Numbered from the stretch's first letter, positions 11,116 through 20,248 are shown. The stretch is 64,000 nucleotides of DNA from Trueperaceae bacterium (GCA_023954415.1 JAMLIB010000002.1:62001-126000); one strand, 5' to 3'. The notes: generated by a model from the letters alone, not told the origin. Numbers and translations: made by a program.

Positions 11116-14100
11116 ATGAAGCTCCAGTTCAAGGTCCAACCGTACCAGACTAAGGCCGTCGATGCTGTCGTCGAGGTGTTCGCCGGGCAGCCGTACGCCG
11201 ACGGCGTACGGTACCGCATCGATCCAGGCAAGGATGCGGCGCAGAAGCTGCTGGAAGACGCGGGTTTGCGCAATACCGAGATCGCGTTGACGCCGCCACA
11301 GCTGCTCGCCAACGTGCATCGGGTGCAGCAGGAGCGTGGGTTGACACCGTCGAAGGACTTGAAGGACCCGGTCAGGGTGTCTGCAGCGCCGCTGAACCTC
11401 GACATCGAGATGGAGACCGGTACGGGCAAGACCTACGTGTACACGAAGACGATCATGGAGCTGCACGAGCGCTATGGGTGGTCGAAGTACATCGTGGTTG
11501 TACCGTCAATCGCCATTCGCGAGGGCGTGAAGAAGTCGTTCGACATAACTGCAGAGCACTTCCAGCAGTTCTACGGCACCAAGCCGCGCACGTTCGTCTA
11601 CAACTCGTCTCGATTGCACGAACTGGAGCGATTCTCCTCCGACGCTGGCGTGCAGGTGATGATCATCAATATCCAGGCGTTCAACGCCACCGGTAAGGAC
11701 GCACGTCGCATCTACGAGGTTTTGGATGACTTCCAGTCTCGCCGTCCAATCGATGTAATCGCGGCAAACCGGCCGATACTGATCATCGACGAGCCGCAGA
11801 AGATCGAAGGCGACGCCAGGAAGACCTCTAGGTCACTGGAGGCGCTTGTGCGGTTTAATGCCCTGTTCGCGTTGCGCTACTCGGCGACCCACAAGATCGA
11901 GCGCACCAAGGTGCATCGCCTCGACGCGGTCGACGCTTACAACCAAAAGCTGGTGAAGAAGATCGCTGTTCGTGGAATCACAGTCAAGCATCTGGCAGGC
12001 AGCACGGCTTACCTGTACGTGGATGGGTTGGAAGTCGGCAAGGGCGCGGACTTCCCGAAGGCGCGTGTCGAACTAGAAGTACGAACCAATCAAGGCATCA
12101 AGCGTCAGGTGAAGCGCCTTAGTCAGGGTATGAACCTGCACGACATCTCCGGTGGCATCGAGGCATACAAAGGCCTGTTCGTCCGGGACGTCGATGCGAA
12201 CCGCGACATCATCGAGCTGAGTAACGGCGACATCATTGGCGCCGGCGAGGTCACCCAGGACGTGACCGACGCAGCCAAGCGGCGCATCCAGATCCGCGAG
12301 GTCATCCGAGCACACCTCGACAAAGAGCGCGAGTTGTTCGCCCAAGGCGTCAAGGTGCTGTCGCTCTTGTTTATCGACGAAGTCGCCAAGTACCGCGACT
12401 ACGAGCGTGAGGACACTCTCGGGGAGTATGCGCGTGTGTTCGAGGAGGAGTACGCAGCGTTGCTGGACGACTATCTCGCCCGGCTTGACTTCGACAAGGC
12501 TGCCGAGCGGTATCGCAAGCATGTCGAGGCCATCCCCGTGCGCAAGACCCATGAGGGCTACTTCTCGATTGACAAGAGGACCGGCCGCTCAATCGACGGA
12601 TCGGTGAAGAAGACCGGCGAGACCGCAGGGCAGTCTGACGACGTGGACGCATATGACCTGATCCTCAAGGACAAGGAACGCCTATTGTCGTTCGAGGAGC
12701 CCGTGAGGTTCGTTTGGTCGCACTCTGCGCTGCGCGAGGGTTGGGACAACCCGAATGTGTTCGTGATGGGTATGCTCAAGAAGAGTGACAACACCACGAC
12801 GCGGCGGCAGGAGATCGGTCGTGGCCTGCGCCTGGCGGTCGACCAGCACGGTGAGCGGATGGACAACCCCGTCACCGTGCACGACATCAACGAGCTGACC
12901 GTCGTCACCGACGAGTCCTACACCGAGTTCGTCACGGCCCTGCAGAAGGAGATCGTGGAATCGCTGTCTGCGAGGCCGCGTAAGGCTAGCGTCGACTACT
13001 TCGTCGGCAAGCACATTACGCTCGCCGACGGGTCGACGAGCGTGATGGAGAAGCCCGTTGCGCAGGCCTTGTACAACCATCTGGTCCGCAGTAACTACAT
13101 CGACGACGAGGGCCTGGTGACGCAGGTATACAAGGACGCCCGCGCCGACGGCAATCTCGCCGCGCCCACGGCCGAGGCTCTCAAGCCGATCATCGACTTT
13201 GTCTGGCCTCTCGTCGATGAGCTCTACCTCGCGGTGCCAACCCCGACCGACGGACGCAAGCCCAAGAGAATCCCATTCAATGAGTCGAACTTCAAGAGAC
13301 GCGAGTTTCAGGAACTGTGGGGCCGCATCAACCACAAGGCTGTCTACCAGGTCGAGTTCGATTCCGCCGAGCTGATCACAAACTGTGTCCGAGCGCTTGA
13401 CACGTCGCTGAATGTAACGGTCATGCAGTACCTCGTCGAAAGCGGCAAGCAGGTCGTCGGCCTCAAAGTCGAGCAGCTCGAGGCTGGCATGGGCTTCAAG
13501 GTCGCCGAGACGAAAGTGGCTCACTCGGCGATCTCAGCGGGGTCGACCGTCAAGTACGACCTCCTCGGGGAGATCGCGGAGAAGACAAAGCTCACCCGCC
13601 GGACGTGCGCTGCGATCCTGACATGCATTCAGCCGAGCACCTTCGCAAGATTCAGGCAGAACCCCGAGCAGTTCATCACGGAGGCCGCCCGGCTCATCAA
13701 CGAGCAAAAGGCAACAGTCATCGTCGAGCACCTCACCTACGACCCGCTTGACCGCCGCTACGACTCCTCAATCTTCACCGAGAATCAGACCGCCCAGGAC
13801 CTCTCGAAGGCAGGCGAGAAGCTCACGAAGAGCGTCTACGAATATGTGGTCACCGACTCAAAGGTCGAGCGGTCGTTCGTGGAGAGACTCGACGTCAGTG
13901 ACGAGGTCGTCGTGTACTCGAAGCTGCCGCGCGGATTCTTCATCCCGACCCCTGTGGGCGACTACAACCCCGACTGGGCCATCGCATTCCGCGAGGGAGC
14001 GGTGAAGCACGTCTATTTCGTCGCTGAAACCAAGGGCTCCATGTCTACGCTCCAGCTCAAGGGAGTCGAGCAAGCCAAGATCGAGTGTGCACGTAAGTTC

Positions 14101-14193
14101 TTCGCATCCCTCAACGACAAAGCCGAGCATGGTGGCGTGAAGTACGACGTCGTCGACAGCTACGACTCACTGCTTCAGCTCGTGGGGGCGTAG
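11116..14193 (+). CDS. Type III restriction endonuclease Res subunit (helicase-nuclease)
   Basis: A 1025-residue ATP-dependent restriction subunit. It begins with the Res-type KLQFKVQPYQTKAVDAV. Walker A is at residues 99-107 (METGTGKTY), Walker B is DEPQ near 225, and the helicase C-terminal motif appears as ALREGWDNPNVFVMG and RRQEIGRGLRLAVD. The PD-(D/E)XK nuclease is at the C-terminus: GDYNPDWAIAF near 950 and YFVAETKG near 970 supply the acidic residues and lysine. With a Mod dimer it would cut unmethylated DNA after translocation or sliding. It is separated from the upstream gene by 130 bp, so it may have its own promoter. The frame is complete, so cleavage capability persists even though mod1 is out of frame; protection may then depend on mod2. 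Confidence 0.92.
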   Translation: MKLQFKVQPYQTKAVDAVVEVFAGQPYADGVRYRIDPGKDAAQKLLEDAGLRNTEIALTPPQLLANVHRVQQERGLTPSKDLKDPVRVSAAPLNLDIEMETGTGKTYVYTKTIMELHERYGWSKYIVVVPSIAIREGVKKSFDITAEHFQQFYGTKPRTFVYNSSRLHELERFSSDAGVQVMIINIQAFNATGKDARRIYEVLDDFQSRRPIDVIAANRPILIIDEPQKIEGDARKTSRSLEALVRFNALFALRYSATHKIERTKVHRLDAVDAYNQKLVKKIAVRGITVKHLAGSTAYLYVDGLEVGKGADFPKARVELEVRTNQGIKRQVKRLSQGMNLHDISGGIEAYKGLFVRDVDANRDIIELSNGDIIGAGEVTQDVTDAAKRRIQIREVIRAHLDKERELFAQGVKVLSLLFIDEVAKYRDYEREDTLGEYARVFEEEYAALLDDYLARLDFDKAAERYRKHVEAIPVRKTHEGYFSIDKRTGRSIDGSVKKTGETAGQSDDVDAYDLILKDKERLLSFEEPVRFVWSHSALREGWDNPNVFVMGMLKKSDNTTTRRQEIGRGLRLAVDQHGERMDNPVTVHDINELTVVTDESYTEFVTALQKEIVESLSARPRKASVDYFVGKHITLADGSTSVMEKPVAQALYNHLVRSNYIDDEGLVTQVYKDARADGNLAAPTAEALKPIIDFVWPLVDELYLAVPTPTDGRKPKRIPFNESNFKRREFQELWGRINHKAVYQVEFDSAELITNCVRALDTSLNVTVMQYLVESGKQVVGLKVEQLEAGMGFKVAETKVAHSAISAGSTVKYDLLGEIAEKTKLTRRTCAAILTCIQPSTFARFRQNPEQFITEAARLINEQKATVIVEHLTYDPLDRRYDSSIFTENQTAQDLSKAGEKLTKSVYEYVVTDSKVERSFVERLDVSDEVVVYSKLPRGFFIPTPVGDYNPDWAIAFREGAVKHVYFVAETKGSMSTLQLKGVEQAKIECARKFFASLNDKAEHGGVKYDVVDSYDSLLQLVGA

Positions 14194-14198
14194 TCGGG

Positions 14199-14400
14199 AT
14201 GGGCATCGAGCTGCATTTCTCGTAGCACTTCGGGGTATCGCCGGAGGTGCTAGAGGAGTATGGCGCGTTCGACATCAGCCTCGCCTGCGACGTGCCTCTC
14301 TTCGTCGACCCGTTCCTGCTCTTCAACATCAAGGAGCAGGGGTATCGCGATCAACACGATGGGATCATCCGTCTTCTTCTCTTCCGTGACCGCGCCGCCC
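14199..14400 (+). pseudogene. Nonsense-mutated small gene downstream of res
   Basis: ATG at 14199 starts MGIELHFS. It is followed by TAG at 14223, after which the same frame continues with HFGVSPEVLEEYGAFDISLACDVPLFVDPFLLFN and further ordered sequence until about 14385, where it dissolves into low-complexity sequence before an IS256 remnant. A single C-to-T change (CAG to TAG) explains the stop. The gene starts 5 bp after the res stop and was probably the last gene of the restriction operon. I do not recognise the family. It is inactivated twice, by the stop codon and by loss of its 3' part. Confidence 0.7.
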
Positions 14401-14442
14401 CCGGCATAGCAGCCAGTCCCGGATCAGCTACCGACAGACTAA

Positions 14443-14660
14443 CAGGTGGTTCTGATCTTCCCGAACCGGGAAGCGTGCCTGCGACTGGTGACGGCCTTGT
14501 GCGTGGAGCAGAGCGAGGAGTGGCTATCGGGCAGGAAGTACTTGGATATGGAACTGCTCGACAGCGCCGTAGCTTCAACCCCGACCAGCCGTGAGGAGGT
14601 GAGCCTGGCGGCCTAGCGATGACTGACCTTGGAGGAAATTACAGACTTAACGGGGCTTGA
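14443..14660 (+). mobile_element. IS256-family transposase C-terminal remnant and element end
   Basis: From 14446 the frame reads VVLIFPNREACLRLVTAL and EEWLSGRKYLDME before a stop at 14614-14616. This is the highly conserved C-terminus of IS256-family (mutator) transposases. An in-frame TAA lies just upstream, so only about 57 codons remain. The bases after the stop (GGAAATTACAGACTTAACGG) resemble the non-coding right end of such elements. The remnant cut off the 3' end of the preceding gene. Confidence 0.75.
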
Positions 14661-15040
14661 CTACGGGGCTTGACTGCGAGGTGGCTCCCGTGATCGAGGA
14701 ATTGTTGCGTCACGGAGCTCAGTTGGAGGCGCGTGACGATGCGGACATGACACCGCTGCTGTTCGCCGCGGCCAATTTCCTTTCGACAGAGGCCATCAGG
14801 GCCGTCGCAAGTGCTGGAGCCGACCTTCACGCCCTAGGCGAGGGTGGTCGGAACGCTCTTGAAATCGCTCGATCGCGGGATAGCGATCCGGCGGATGAGG
14901 TCCATCTCGTTACTAGACCAACTGATGCCGGCTTGACTAAGGCGGCGCCGAGCATGCAACGCTGGCAAGCGGGTTGGAGGCTCCCGAAGTCAGTTGGCCA
15001 CTACGTGGACCCGCGTGGAGCGCATGGGCGCGCCCTCTAA
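14657..15040 (+). pseudogene. Ankyrin-repeat protein fragment
   Basis: The start is a TTG directly after the IS256 end. The text VIEELLRHGAQLEARDDADMTPLLFAAAN and IRAVASAGADLHALGEGGRNALEIAR shows two ankyrin repeats. The following residues (from about 95) lose any pattern and the frame runs into the 3' end of the convergent ATPase gene. An N-terminal part is missing, so I read it as a fragment stranded by the IS256 event rather than an intact small gene. Confidence 0.55.
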
Positions 15041-16642
15041 TACCGTCCTCACGGCGTCGTTGATCTGCGCCTTTAGTTCCGGCATGGCCCGCAGAGCCGC
15101 CCTGATCATGGCGTCTCGGCAAACGTCGGCTTCGTGGTTGGAACGGAGCCCCAGGAAGTGGAAAAGGTCATGGTGGTCTCGAGCGGTAACGCTTATCTCG
15201 TCGAGCAGGTAGCGAGCTTCGCTGGCGCCACGGCTGAGCTCCAGTTGCTCCGCTAAGCAATCCAAGCCGACCTGGCTTCCAGCCACGGTGGCGAGCAACC
15301 AAGCTTCGGGCGCTTCTACTCCTGGCAGCCGGCCGACCCAGTGATAACTCTCATGGGAGAGGGGGGCCACACCGAAATCGCCTTGTGCGGGAAGCCCCAA
15401 GCACTCCTCTTCCGAGAGGGCGCGATAGAAGTCCCGAATCTCGCTGTCTCGGACGTCGCCATCGAAAAGGTAGAGGCACCGCGCCCGCGGGGACGACTGG
15501 TGCAGGAACTTGCCCACGGTGCGGAAGCTGTCCTTGCTGCCGATAGGCTCGATCCCGACCCTGACACGGAGGTCCGATTCGAGCGCGTTCGCAACGAGTT
15601 GCCTCGCTACCCTGTCTTCAACGTAGATGGCTAACTCCTGCTGGTTGGAGTTGGTGAGCGCACTTACGGCCATGCGGGACGTTGGCTTGGGGATAACGTA
15701 GACACGCCCGCCTCCCCGTTGGAGGAGGATGCGTGACACGCGCGGTAATGCATCGATGTAATGTTCAGAGTGACTTGTCGTGACGATCTGGAGGCCCTTA
15801 TCGATGCTGATCTCTACCATGTGTTGAGCGAGCCGCCGTAAGGCACTCGGATGTATGCCCAGCTCGACTTCCTCGATTCCGAGGATCGAGCCTGGCTTCG
15901 CGCTCTGCAGGGCGTACAGCACCTGCACCACGGAATCCTCCCCCGCGCCCATGTTGAATCCGGAGTAGGTGGCGTCGCTCCTCAGAACCCTCAAGCCGTA
16001 GCGCTCATCGCCGTAGACGTGAGCGTCGCTGAACTCCATGCCCATGATCTGCGAAAGTCGCTGGATGTACTCCTGATCGAGGTTGGCCGTTGGCTTCACT
16101 ACTCGAGAACCGCTGAACTTGTTCCGGAGAGTTCGTTGCTCGATGGCTGGCACGCAGCGCGAGATGCCCAGGTACGAAACGTACTTCCCGGGGCGCCGTT
16201 CGTACCTCATCCACTTGTTGGTTTGTTTCCTGATCGTGAGCTCGGCGCCGTCGGCGAACTCCCAATTGATATCCACGCCGGACACTTCGGGATCAGTTAA
16301 CCCCTTGAAGAAGAAGTCGCTGAAAACGAAGTCTTGGTACGACTTCCGGGCCCTGCGAGCGCTACGGTTCGGCGTGCGCGCGGGGACAATGCTGGCCTTC
16401 GTCTTGCGGTCGGGATCGCTGTAGGCCAGCATGGCGAGGGCCAAGATCGTCGACTTACCGGCGCCGTTACGGCCGGAGATCACGGTGATGGGATAGTCGA
16501 ACCTTACTTCTACGTTCGCTAGGCCGCGGATCCCTGCCGTCCCGGAGAGCGAGATTGCTCTCAGCGCAGAGGAGAAGCGCTTGTCGCTGACCCAAGCGCG
16601 TTCAAGCTTGCGTTCCATGTCGGTTAGGTGGATTCCCGGCAT
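14990..16642 (-). CDS. OLD-like ATPase with TOPRIM domain (putative defence nuclease)
   Basis: A 550-residue protein. Walker A is GRNGAGKST at residues 57-65. An ABC/SMC-type Walker B region is seen as GIEEVELGIHPSALRRL, followed by IVTTSHSEHYIDALPR, the switch region of OLD-type ATPases. The C-terminal part begins with LAIYVEDRVARQL and has YLFDGDVRD, which fit the glutamate and DxD acidic positions of a TOPRIM nuclease domain. This architecture fits the OLD/GajA nuclease group, known for anti-phage roles. It stands alone, convergent to the ankyrin fragment; no UvrD-like partner is present as in Gabija. TAGAAT (plus-strand ATTCTA at 16657-16662) is a possible -10 box. Function as a defence nuclease is inferred from architecture and location. 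Confidence 0.75.
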   Translation of the reverse strand: MPGIHLTDMERKLERAWVSDKRFSSALRAISLSGTAGIRGLANVEVRFDYPITVISGRNGAGKSTILALAMLAYSDPDRKTKASIVPARTPNRSARRARKSYQDFVFSDFFFKGLTDPEVSGVDINWEFADGAELTIRKQTNKWMRYERRPGKYVSYLGISRCVPAIEQRTLRNKFSGSRVVKPTANLDQEYIQRLSQIMGMEFSDAHVYGDERYGLRVLRSDATYSGFNMGAGEDSVVQVLYALQSAKPGSILGIEEVELGIHPSALRRLAQHMVEISIDKGLQIVTTSHSEHYIDALPRVSRILLQRGGGRVYVIPKPTSRMAVSALTNSNQQELAIYVEDRVARQLVANALESDLRVRVGIEPIGSKDSFRTVGKFLHQSSPRARCLYLFDGDVRDSEIRDFYRALSEEECLGLPAQGDFGVAPLSHESYHWVGRLPGVEAPEAWLLATVAGSQVGLDCLAEQLELSRGASEARYLLDEISVTARDHHDLFHFLGLRSNHEADVCRDAMIRAALRAMPELKAQINDAVRTVLEGAPMRSTRVHVVAN

Positions 16643-17012
16643 CGGCTCTCAGCACAATTCTATCCGAATCGGGGCTGCCGCGGCGTGGTCCTTCGGACTC
16701 AACGGCATGCGCGCTCAATGGCCGACGCATTTGCCACCTCCCCTCAGCAGGCAGCTAGAAAGGAACGACCCTAGGTGTCGCATACTACCGCTACCGTGTT
16801 CTTGGGCTGCCACTCCGCCTTTGCGGTGGCGCCCAGGCTTCCTCTGTGCCTGTTGGCTGGTTGCCGCTCTTTCCCTTCCCTTCAGTGAGTAGAGGGCAGG
16901 CTAAGGTCGGTAGTAATGAGTCAGGATCAGAAGCAGGAGAGTCAGGCGGGAGTGACCCCGTTTCGGTGGACACGTGCTCGCTCGGCTATTGTGCTGAGCA
17001 GAAGGAGTGGTC
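16643..17012. other. Intergenic stretch with probable IS3 left end
   Basis: No gene is visible. The right part, from about 16951 (TGACCCCGTTTCGGTGGACA), runs continuously into the IS3 orfA and begins like the left end of such elements. The left part holds the weak -10 candidate of the divergent ATPase. Nothing else stands out. Confidence 0.4.
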
Positions 17013-17278
17013 ATGCCGAAGGCGCCGCCGCCTTATCCGCCTGAGTTCAAGGAGGAAGCCGTTCGTCATCACCGTTCGAGCGGTAAGAGTACCAGCCAGG
17101 TCGCAGCCCATCTTGGTGTCGCGCACGAGACGTTGCGCAGTTGGTTGAGACGTCACGAGATCGATGATGGTAACGCGCCCGGCATCACCTCGACCGAGCG
17201 TGAGGAGCTGCGTACGCTCAGGCGTGGGATCAGAGTATTGCGTGAGGAGCGCGAGATCCTGCGAAAAGCCGCGGTGGA
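17013..17278 (+). pseudogene. IS3-family orfA (HTH), truncated by an IS30 insertion
   Basis: The reading MPKAPPPYPPEFKEEAVRHHR, SQVAAHLGVAHETLRSWLRRHEID and LREEREILRKAA is the helix-turn-helix protein (OrfA) of an IS3-family element. The expected continuation is replaced at about 17275-17280 by the left inverted repeat of an IS30 element. No orfB is found on the far side, so the IS3 element is dead. Confidence 0.85.
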
Positions 17279-17298
17279 TTCAGTCCGTCAGTGCAACA
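17279..17298. repeat. Left terminal inverted repeat of the right IS30 copy
   Basis: TTCAGTCCGTCAGTGCAACA matches the reverse complement of the IS30 right end at 887-906 at 16 of 20 positions. It marks the point where IS30 entered the IS3 orfA. Confidence 0.65.
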
Positions 17299-17316
17299 TG
17301 TTTCAGGAGGTGTTGC

Positions 17317-17700
17317 GTGGCGAGGATGGGTCGGCCGGGGTTGCCCGACGAGCGGAAGCGGGAGCTGTGGGATCGCTGGCGTGCTGGGGAGTCGATCAGC
17401 CAGATCTCGGTAGCGTTAGCGAAACCGCCGGGGCCGGTGTTCACGATCCTGCGGCACTACGGTGGCATCGCTCCAGCGTCACGCAAGCGCCGCCCGGAGT
17501 TCTTGTCGCTGGCTGAGCGAGAGGAGATCTCCAGGGGCTTGGCGAGCGGCAAATCCCTACGGCAGATCGCCCGTGAGCTGAACCGCGCCCCTTCGAGCAT
17601 CAGCCGTGAAGTGAAACGCAACAAGGGCGCGCGGCATTATCGTGCGGTCGCCGCCTCGTTGACCCGAGCCGATTGGCGAGGACCAGCCACAGGTGCATGA
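17317..17700 (+). pseudogene. IS30-family transposase, 5' portion
   Basis: A GTG with AGGAGG six bases upstream opens MARMGRPGLPDERKRELWDRW. The N-terminal helix-turn-helix pair follows: ISQISVALAKPPGPVFTIL, then LAEREEISRGLASGKSLRQIARELNRAPSSISREV, the HTH_38 signature of IS30. After YRAVAAS the sequence stops resembling a transposase and ends within 20 codons. No catalytic domain remains. It carries the part that is outside the window for the left IS30 copy. Confidence 0.85.
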
Positions 17701-17707
17701 TAAGTGC

Positions 17708-17983
17708 ATGGCGGTGAAGAGGATCACAATCGACATGGACGCTTACGAGCGGCTGAGTCGCTTGAAGCGGAAGGGGCAATCGTTCTCGCAGGTGATCAGG
17801 GAGCTGACCCCACCGGCGGTTTCAACCGGGGGCGACTTGCTCGAGGTGCTTGACGCCATCGACATCTCCGAGACCACACTCGACGCGCTCGACCAGATCG
17901 TGGAAGACCGCCTCCCGTTACCACCGAAAACCCTATATAGCGGTCTACCCCACCCACGGCCGCAAGGGAGGCCACCCGCGTGA
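17708..17983 (+). CDS. VapB-like antitoxin, orphan
   Basis: A 91-residue protein starting MAVKRITIDMDAYERLSRLKRKGQSFSQVI, the ribbon-helix-helix-type N-terminus of VapB-like antitoxins. ISETTLDALDQIVEDR matches their C-terminal arm. No PIN-domain toxin follows; the next gene starts by a GTGA overlap and is a PqqD-like protein. The last 15 residues are proline-rich and unlike the family, so the 3' end may be a fusion point left by a deletion. The repeated GTGCAT at the start region (17692-17709) could be an autoregulatory site, but this is weak. Confidence 0.55.
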   Translation: MAVKRITIDMDAYERLSRLKRKGQSFSQVIRELTPPAVSTGGDLLEVLDAIDISETTLDALDQIVEDRLPLPPKTLYSGLPHPRPQGRPPA

Positions 17984-18417
17984 CCCGAACGAACGAGACG
18001 AAGGCCTACTGCATCGCAGGCGCCCACGTGGTCGCCGAGGAGTTCGACGGCGAGTACATGGTTCTCGACCTAGGAACGGGGCGGTACTTCAGCTTCGCCG
18101 GCGGGGCCGCCTTGGTCTGGGCGGGGCTGGTCGCCGGCGCCACCCCTGGCGAGCTGGCGGCGCGGCTACCGGCCGGTAGCCAGGCACGCGCCTCGTTCGC
18201 CGCGTTCGTGGAGAGCGCCATCGACGCAGGCCTGCTCAGGGAGGCGGAGCGACCCGCCGACGTTGACGCCAGCGATCTCGCCGAGCGCATCGCGGCCGCC
18301 GGCGACACGTTCGCGTTCGAGGCGTTCGATGACCTGACCGAGCTCCTCGCCGCCGATCCCATCCACGACGTCGCGAAGGAGGCGGGTTGGCCGCATAGCG
18401 AGCCACGTGACGCGTGA
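17980..18417 (+). CDS. PqqD-like protein (peptide-recognition fold)
   Basis: A 145-residue protein. The first 90 residues (EEFDGEYMVLDLGTGRYFSFAGGAALVWAGL) follow the PqqD family: a strand, the pattern LDLxTGxYF, then a helix after the hydrophobic GGAALVW. PqqD domains bind leader peptides of ribosomally made, modified peptides and present them to enzymes. The C-terminal 50 residues are an acidic, helical extension. The gene overlaps the next (HprK-like kinase) by 4 bp, so it belongs to the 18.0-22.6 kb operon. No precursor peptide gene was recognised nearby. PqqD-like proteins also occur in sets with HprK-like kinases and nucleotidyltransferases where the product is unknown. Confidence 0.7.
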   Translation: MTRTNETKAYCIAGAHVVAEEFDGEYMVLDLGTGRYFSFAGGAALVWAGLVAGATPGELAARLPAGSQARASFAAFVESAIDAGLLREAERPADVDASDLAERIAAAGDTFAFEAFDDLTELLAADPIHDVAKEAGWPHSEPRDA

Positions 18418-19496
18418 CGAGCGAGGCCAGCCTCTCGCGAGAGACCCTCACCGAGGAAGCTAAGCACCGCCTGGGGGCGGCTCATGCGTTGCCGCCCTCC
18501 GCGGGGGCCGCGCTCACCTGTCGGCTGCCGTCTCTCACGTTGAACATCCGGAGCTTCACGCCCGGCTACCTCGACAACTGCGCTCGTGCGCTCGTGCACG
18601 AGCCGGGTACCGCGTCAGACCGGGTGCCCGCCGGGGTGCCCGCCGGGGTGCGCCTCGACGTGGTCGTGGCGGACCGAGCGGCGCACCCTACCCTCGCTCT
18701 GTCCACGCCAGCCGAGCCGGAGCCCCCTCTCCCGAGCCTCGAGGCCGACGACCTGGACGGTTACCTAGACACCGCCTACGGCGCCTGGCACCTGCTCCGC
18801 CGGGACTGCCCCAACGCGGGGCAAGGGTTGGTGCTCCTCGACGCTCCCGGTCGTTGGCCACCGTGGGAGACCTCGTTCCCCATGCGCCACTTCCTCAACT
18901 GGGGGTACGCAGCACAAGGGATGCGGCTCCTGCACGCCGCGACGTTGGGGCTTGGCAGCACGGGGGTGCTCTTGGCCGGGTCTGGGGGCGCGGGCAAGTC
19001 AGGCACGACGCTCACGGGAATACTGCACGGTCTGCGCAGCGTGGGCGACGATTACGTGGCGCTGGCGCACGACGCGGGCGGCGTGCGCGCCTACCCGGTG
19101 GTGAAGCTGATGAAGCAGGACCCGGCCGGGCTGGCGCGCTTGGGCGTGAACACCCACGGCCCAGCGCTGGGGCCGCTGAACTGGCAGGGCAAGCACGAGT
19201 TCGACCCGACCGACCTCGCACCAGGCTGCCTGGCGCCGCAACTGACGGTGAAGGCCGTGCTCTTGCCCAGCATCACAGCCGAGGCCACCACGCGCCTCGT
19301 TCCGGCCTCGGCCCAGGCAGTCATGTTCGCCCTGATGCCGACCAACCTCGGCCAACTGCCGGGCCGCATGCGGCAGGGGTTCGGCTTCGTCGGCCGCCTG
19401 GCGAGGGCCCTGCCCGGCTACCACCTGACCCTCGGTACGGAACCCGCCGAGGTGGCCGCCACCCTCGCTCGCTTCATGGGTAAGCTCGCTGCGTGA
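18414..19496 (+). CDS. HprK-like serine kinase family protein
   Basis: A 360-residue protein. The second half has a P-loop in GSGGAGKSGTT near residue 190, preceded by the family-typical MRHFLNWGYAAQGMRLLHAA and followed by LRSVGDDYVAL. These features fit the HPr-kinase-like proteins found next to PqqD proteins and nucleotidyltransferases, for example in paeninodin-type lasso peptide clusters, where the kinase phosphorylates the peptide. There is no complete HPr kinase here, so a role in the PTS is unlikely. The first 150 residues are variable. A repeated VPAGVPAG occurs near residue 70. Starts and stops overlap both neighbours by 4 bp, showing tight coupling. Confidence 0.75.
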   Translation: MTSEASLSRETLTEEAKHRLGAAHALPPSAGAALTCRLPSLTLNIRSFTPGYLDNCARALVHEPGTASDRVPAGVPAGVRLDVVVADRAAHPTLALSTPAEPEPPLPSLEADDLDGYLDTAYGAWHLLRRDCPNAGQGLVLLDAPGRWPPWETSFPMRHFLNWGYAAQGMRLLHAATLGLGSTGVLLAGSGGAGKSGTTLTGILHGLRSVGDDYVALAHDAGGVRAYPVVKLMKQDPAGLARLGVNTHGPALGPLNWQGKHEFDPTDLAPGCLAPQLTVKAVLLPSITAEATTRLVPASAQAVMFALMPTNLGQLPGRMRQGFGFVGRLARALPGYHLTLGTEPAEVAATLARFMGKLAA

Positions 19497-20248
19497 GGAT
19501 CGCGTTGCTGATGGCCGCCTTCAACGCCGAGGCGCACGTGCGGGCGGCCCTGCTCTCGGCCCTGGCGCAGCGGCGGCCCGGGCTCAGCCTCGAGGTGTTC
19601 GTCGTGAACGACGGCAGCACAGACCACACCGCCGAGGTGGTGCGCGCTGTGGCCGCCACGCACGCCGGTGTGCACCTGATCGAGACCCAGAACCAGGGCC
19701 CTGCGGCCGCCCGCAACGTGGCCCTCGAGGCGCTCCCGAACAGCACGGACCTCGTTTCGTTCCTCGACGCCGACGATCTCCTCCCTCCCGACCGGTACGA
19801 GCGAGACCTCGCGCTGTTCACGGCCGACGCCGCGCTCGACCTTACGTACGGCACCACGGTCATGTTCCGCGAGGCCACCGCCAACGACACGGGGCCGGCA
19901 CCGGGCAGCAAGACGGCCACGGGACGAGGGTTGCAGCTGGGCTCCGGCACGTACCGTTACGGCCTCATCCGCCAGGTGGGTGCGTTCGATACCTCGTTCG
20001 CCCAAGCCGAGGACCTGGATTTCCTGCTACGCATGTTCGAGCTGAGCCCCAAGTACGCCATCCGCGACGACCATTGCCTCTACTATCGGCGCCACAGCGG
20101 CAACCTGACCCGCGACACCGCTGCGTTGCGTCGTGAGTTCGCCAGGGCCCTGCTCTTCTCTATGCGGCGGCGCCGCGCCAACGGGCTGCCGCCCCCACCG
20201 CCAGAGGTCTTCGCTAAGGGCGGGCTGCAGGAGGCCCACGGTTGGTGA
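19493..20248 (+). CDS. Glycosyltransferase family 2
   Basis: A 251-residue GT-A enzyme. RIALLMAAFNAEAHVRAAL and VVNDGSTDHTAEV form the nucleotide-sugar binding site, GPAAARN follows, and LDADDLLPP is the metal-binding DxD region near residue 90. There is no membrane segment, so it acts in the cytoplasm. A Lys/Arg-rich C-terminus ends the protein. It overlaps the kinase gene by 4 bp and the next glycosyltransferase by 7 bp. Substrate unknown: it could modify a peptide or build a lipid-linked glycan for the nearby ABC exporter. Confidence 0.88.
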   Translation: MRIALLMAAFNAEAHVRAALLSALAQRRPGLSLEVFVVNDGSTDHTAEVVRAVAATHAGVHLIETQNQGPAAARNVALEALPNSTDLVSFLDADDLLPPDRYERDLALFTADAALDLTYGTTVMFREATANDTGPAPGSKTATGRGLQLGSGTYRYGLIRQVGAFDTSFAQAEDLDFLLRMFELSPKYAIRDDHCLYYRRHSGNLTRDTAALRREFARALLFSMRRRRANGLPPPPPEVFAKGGLQEAHGW

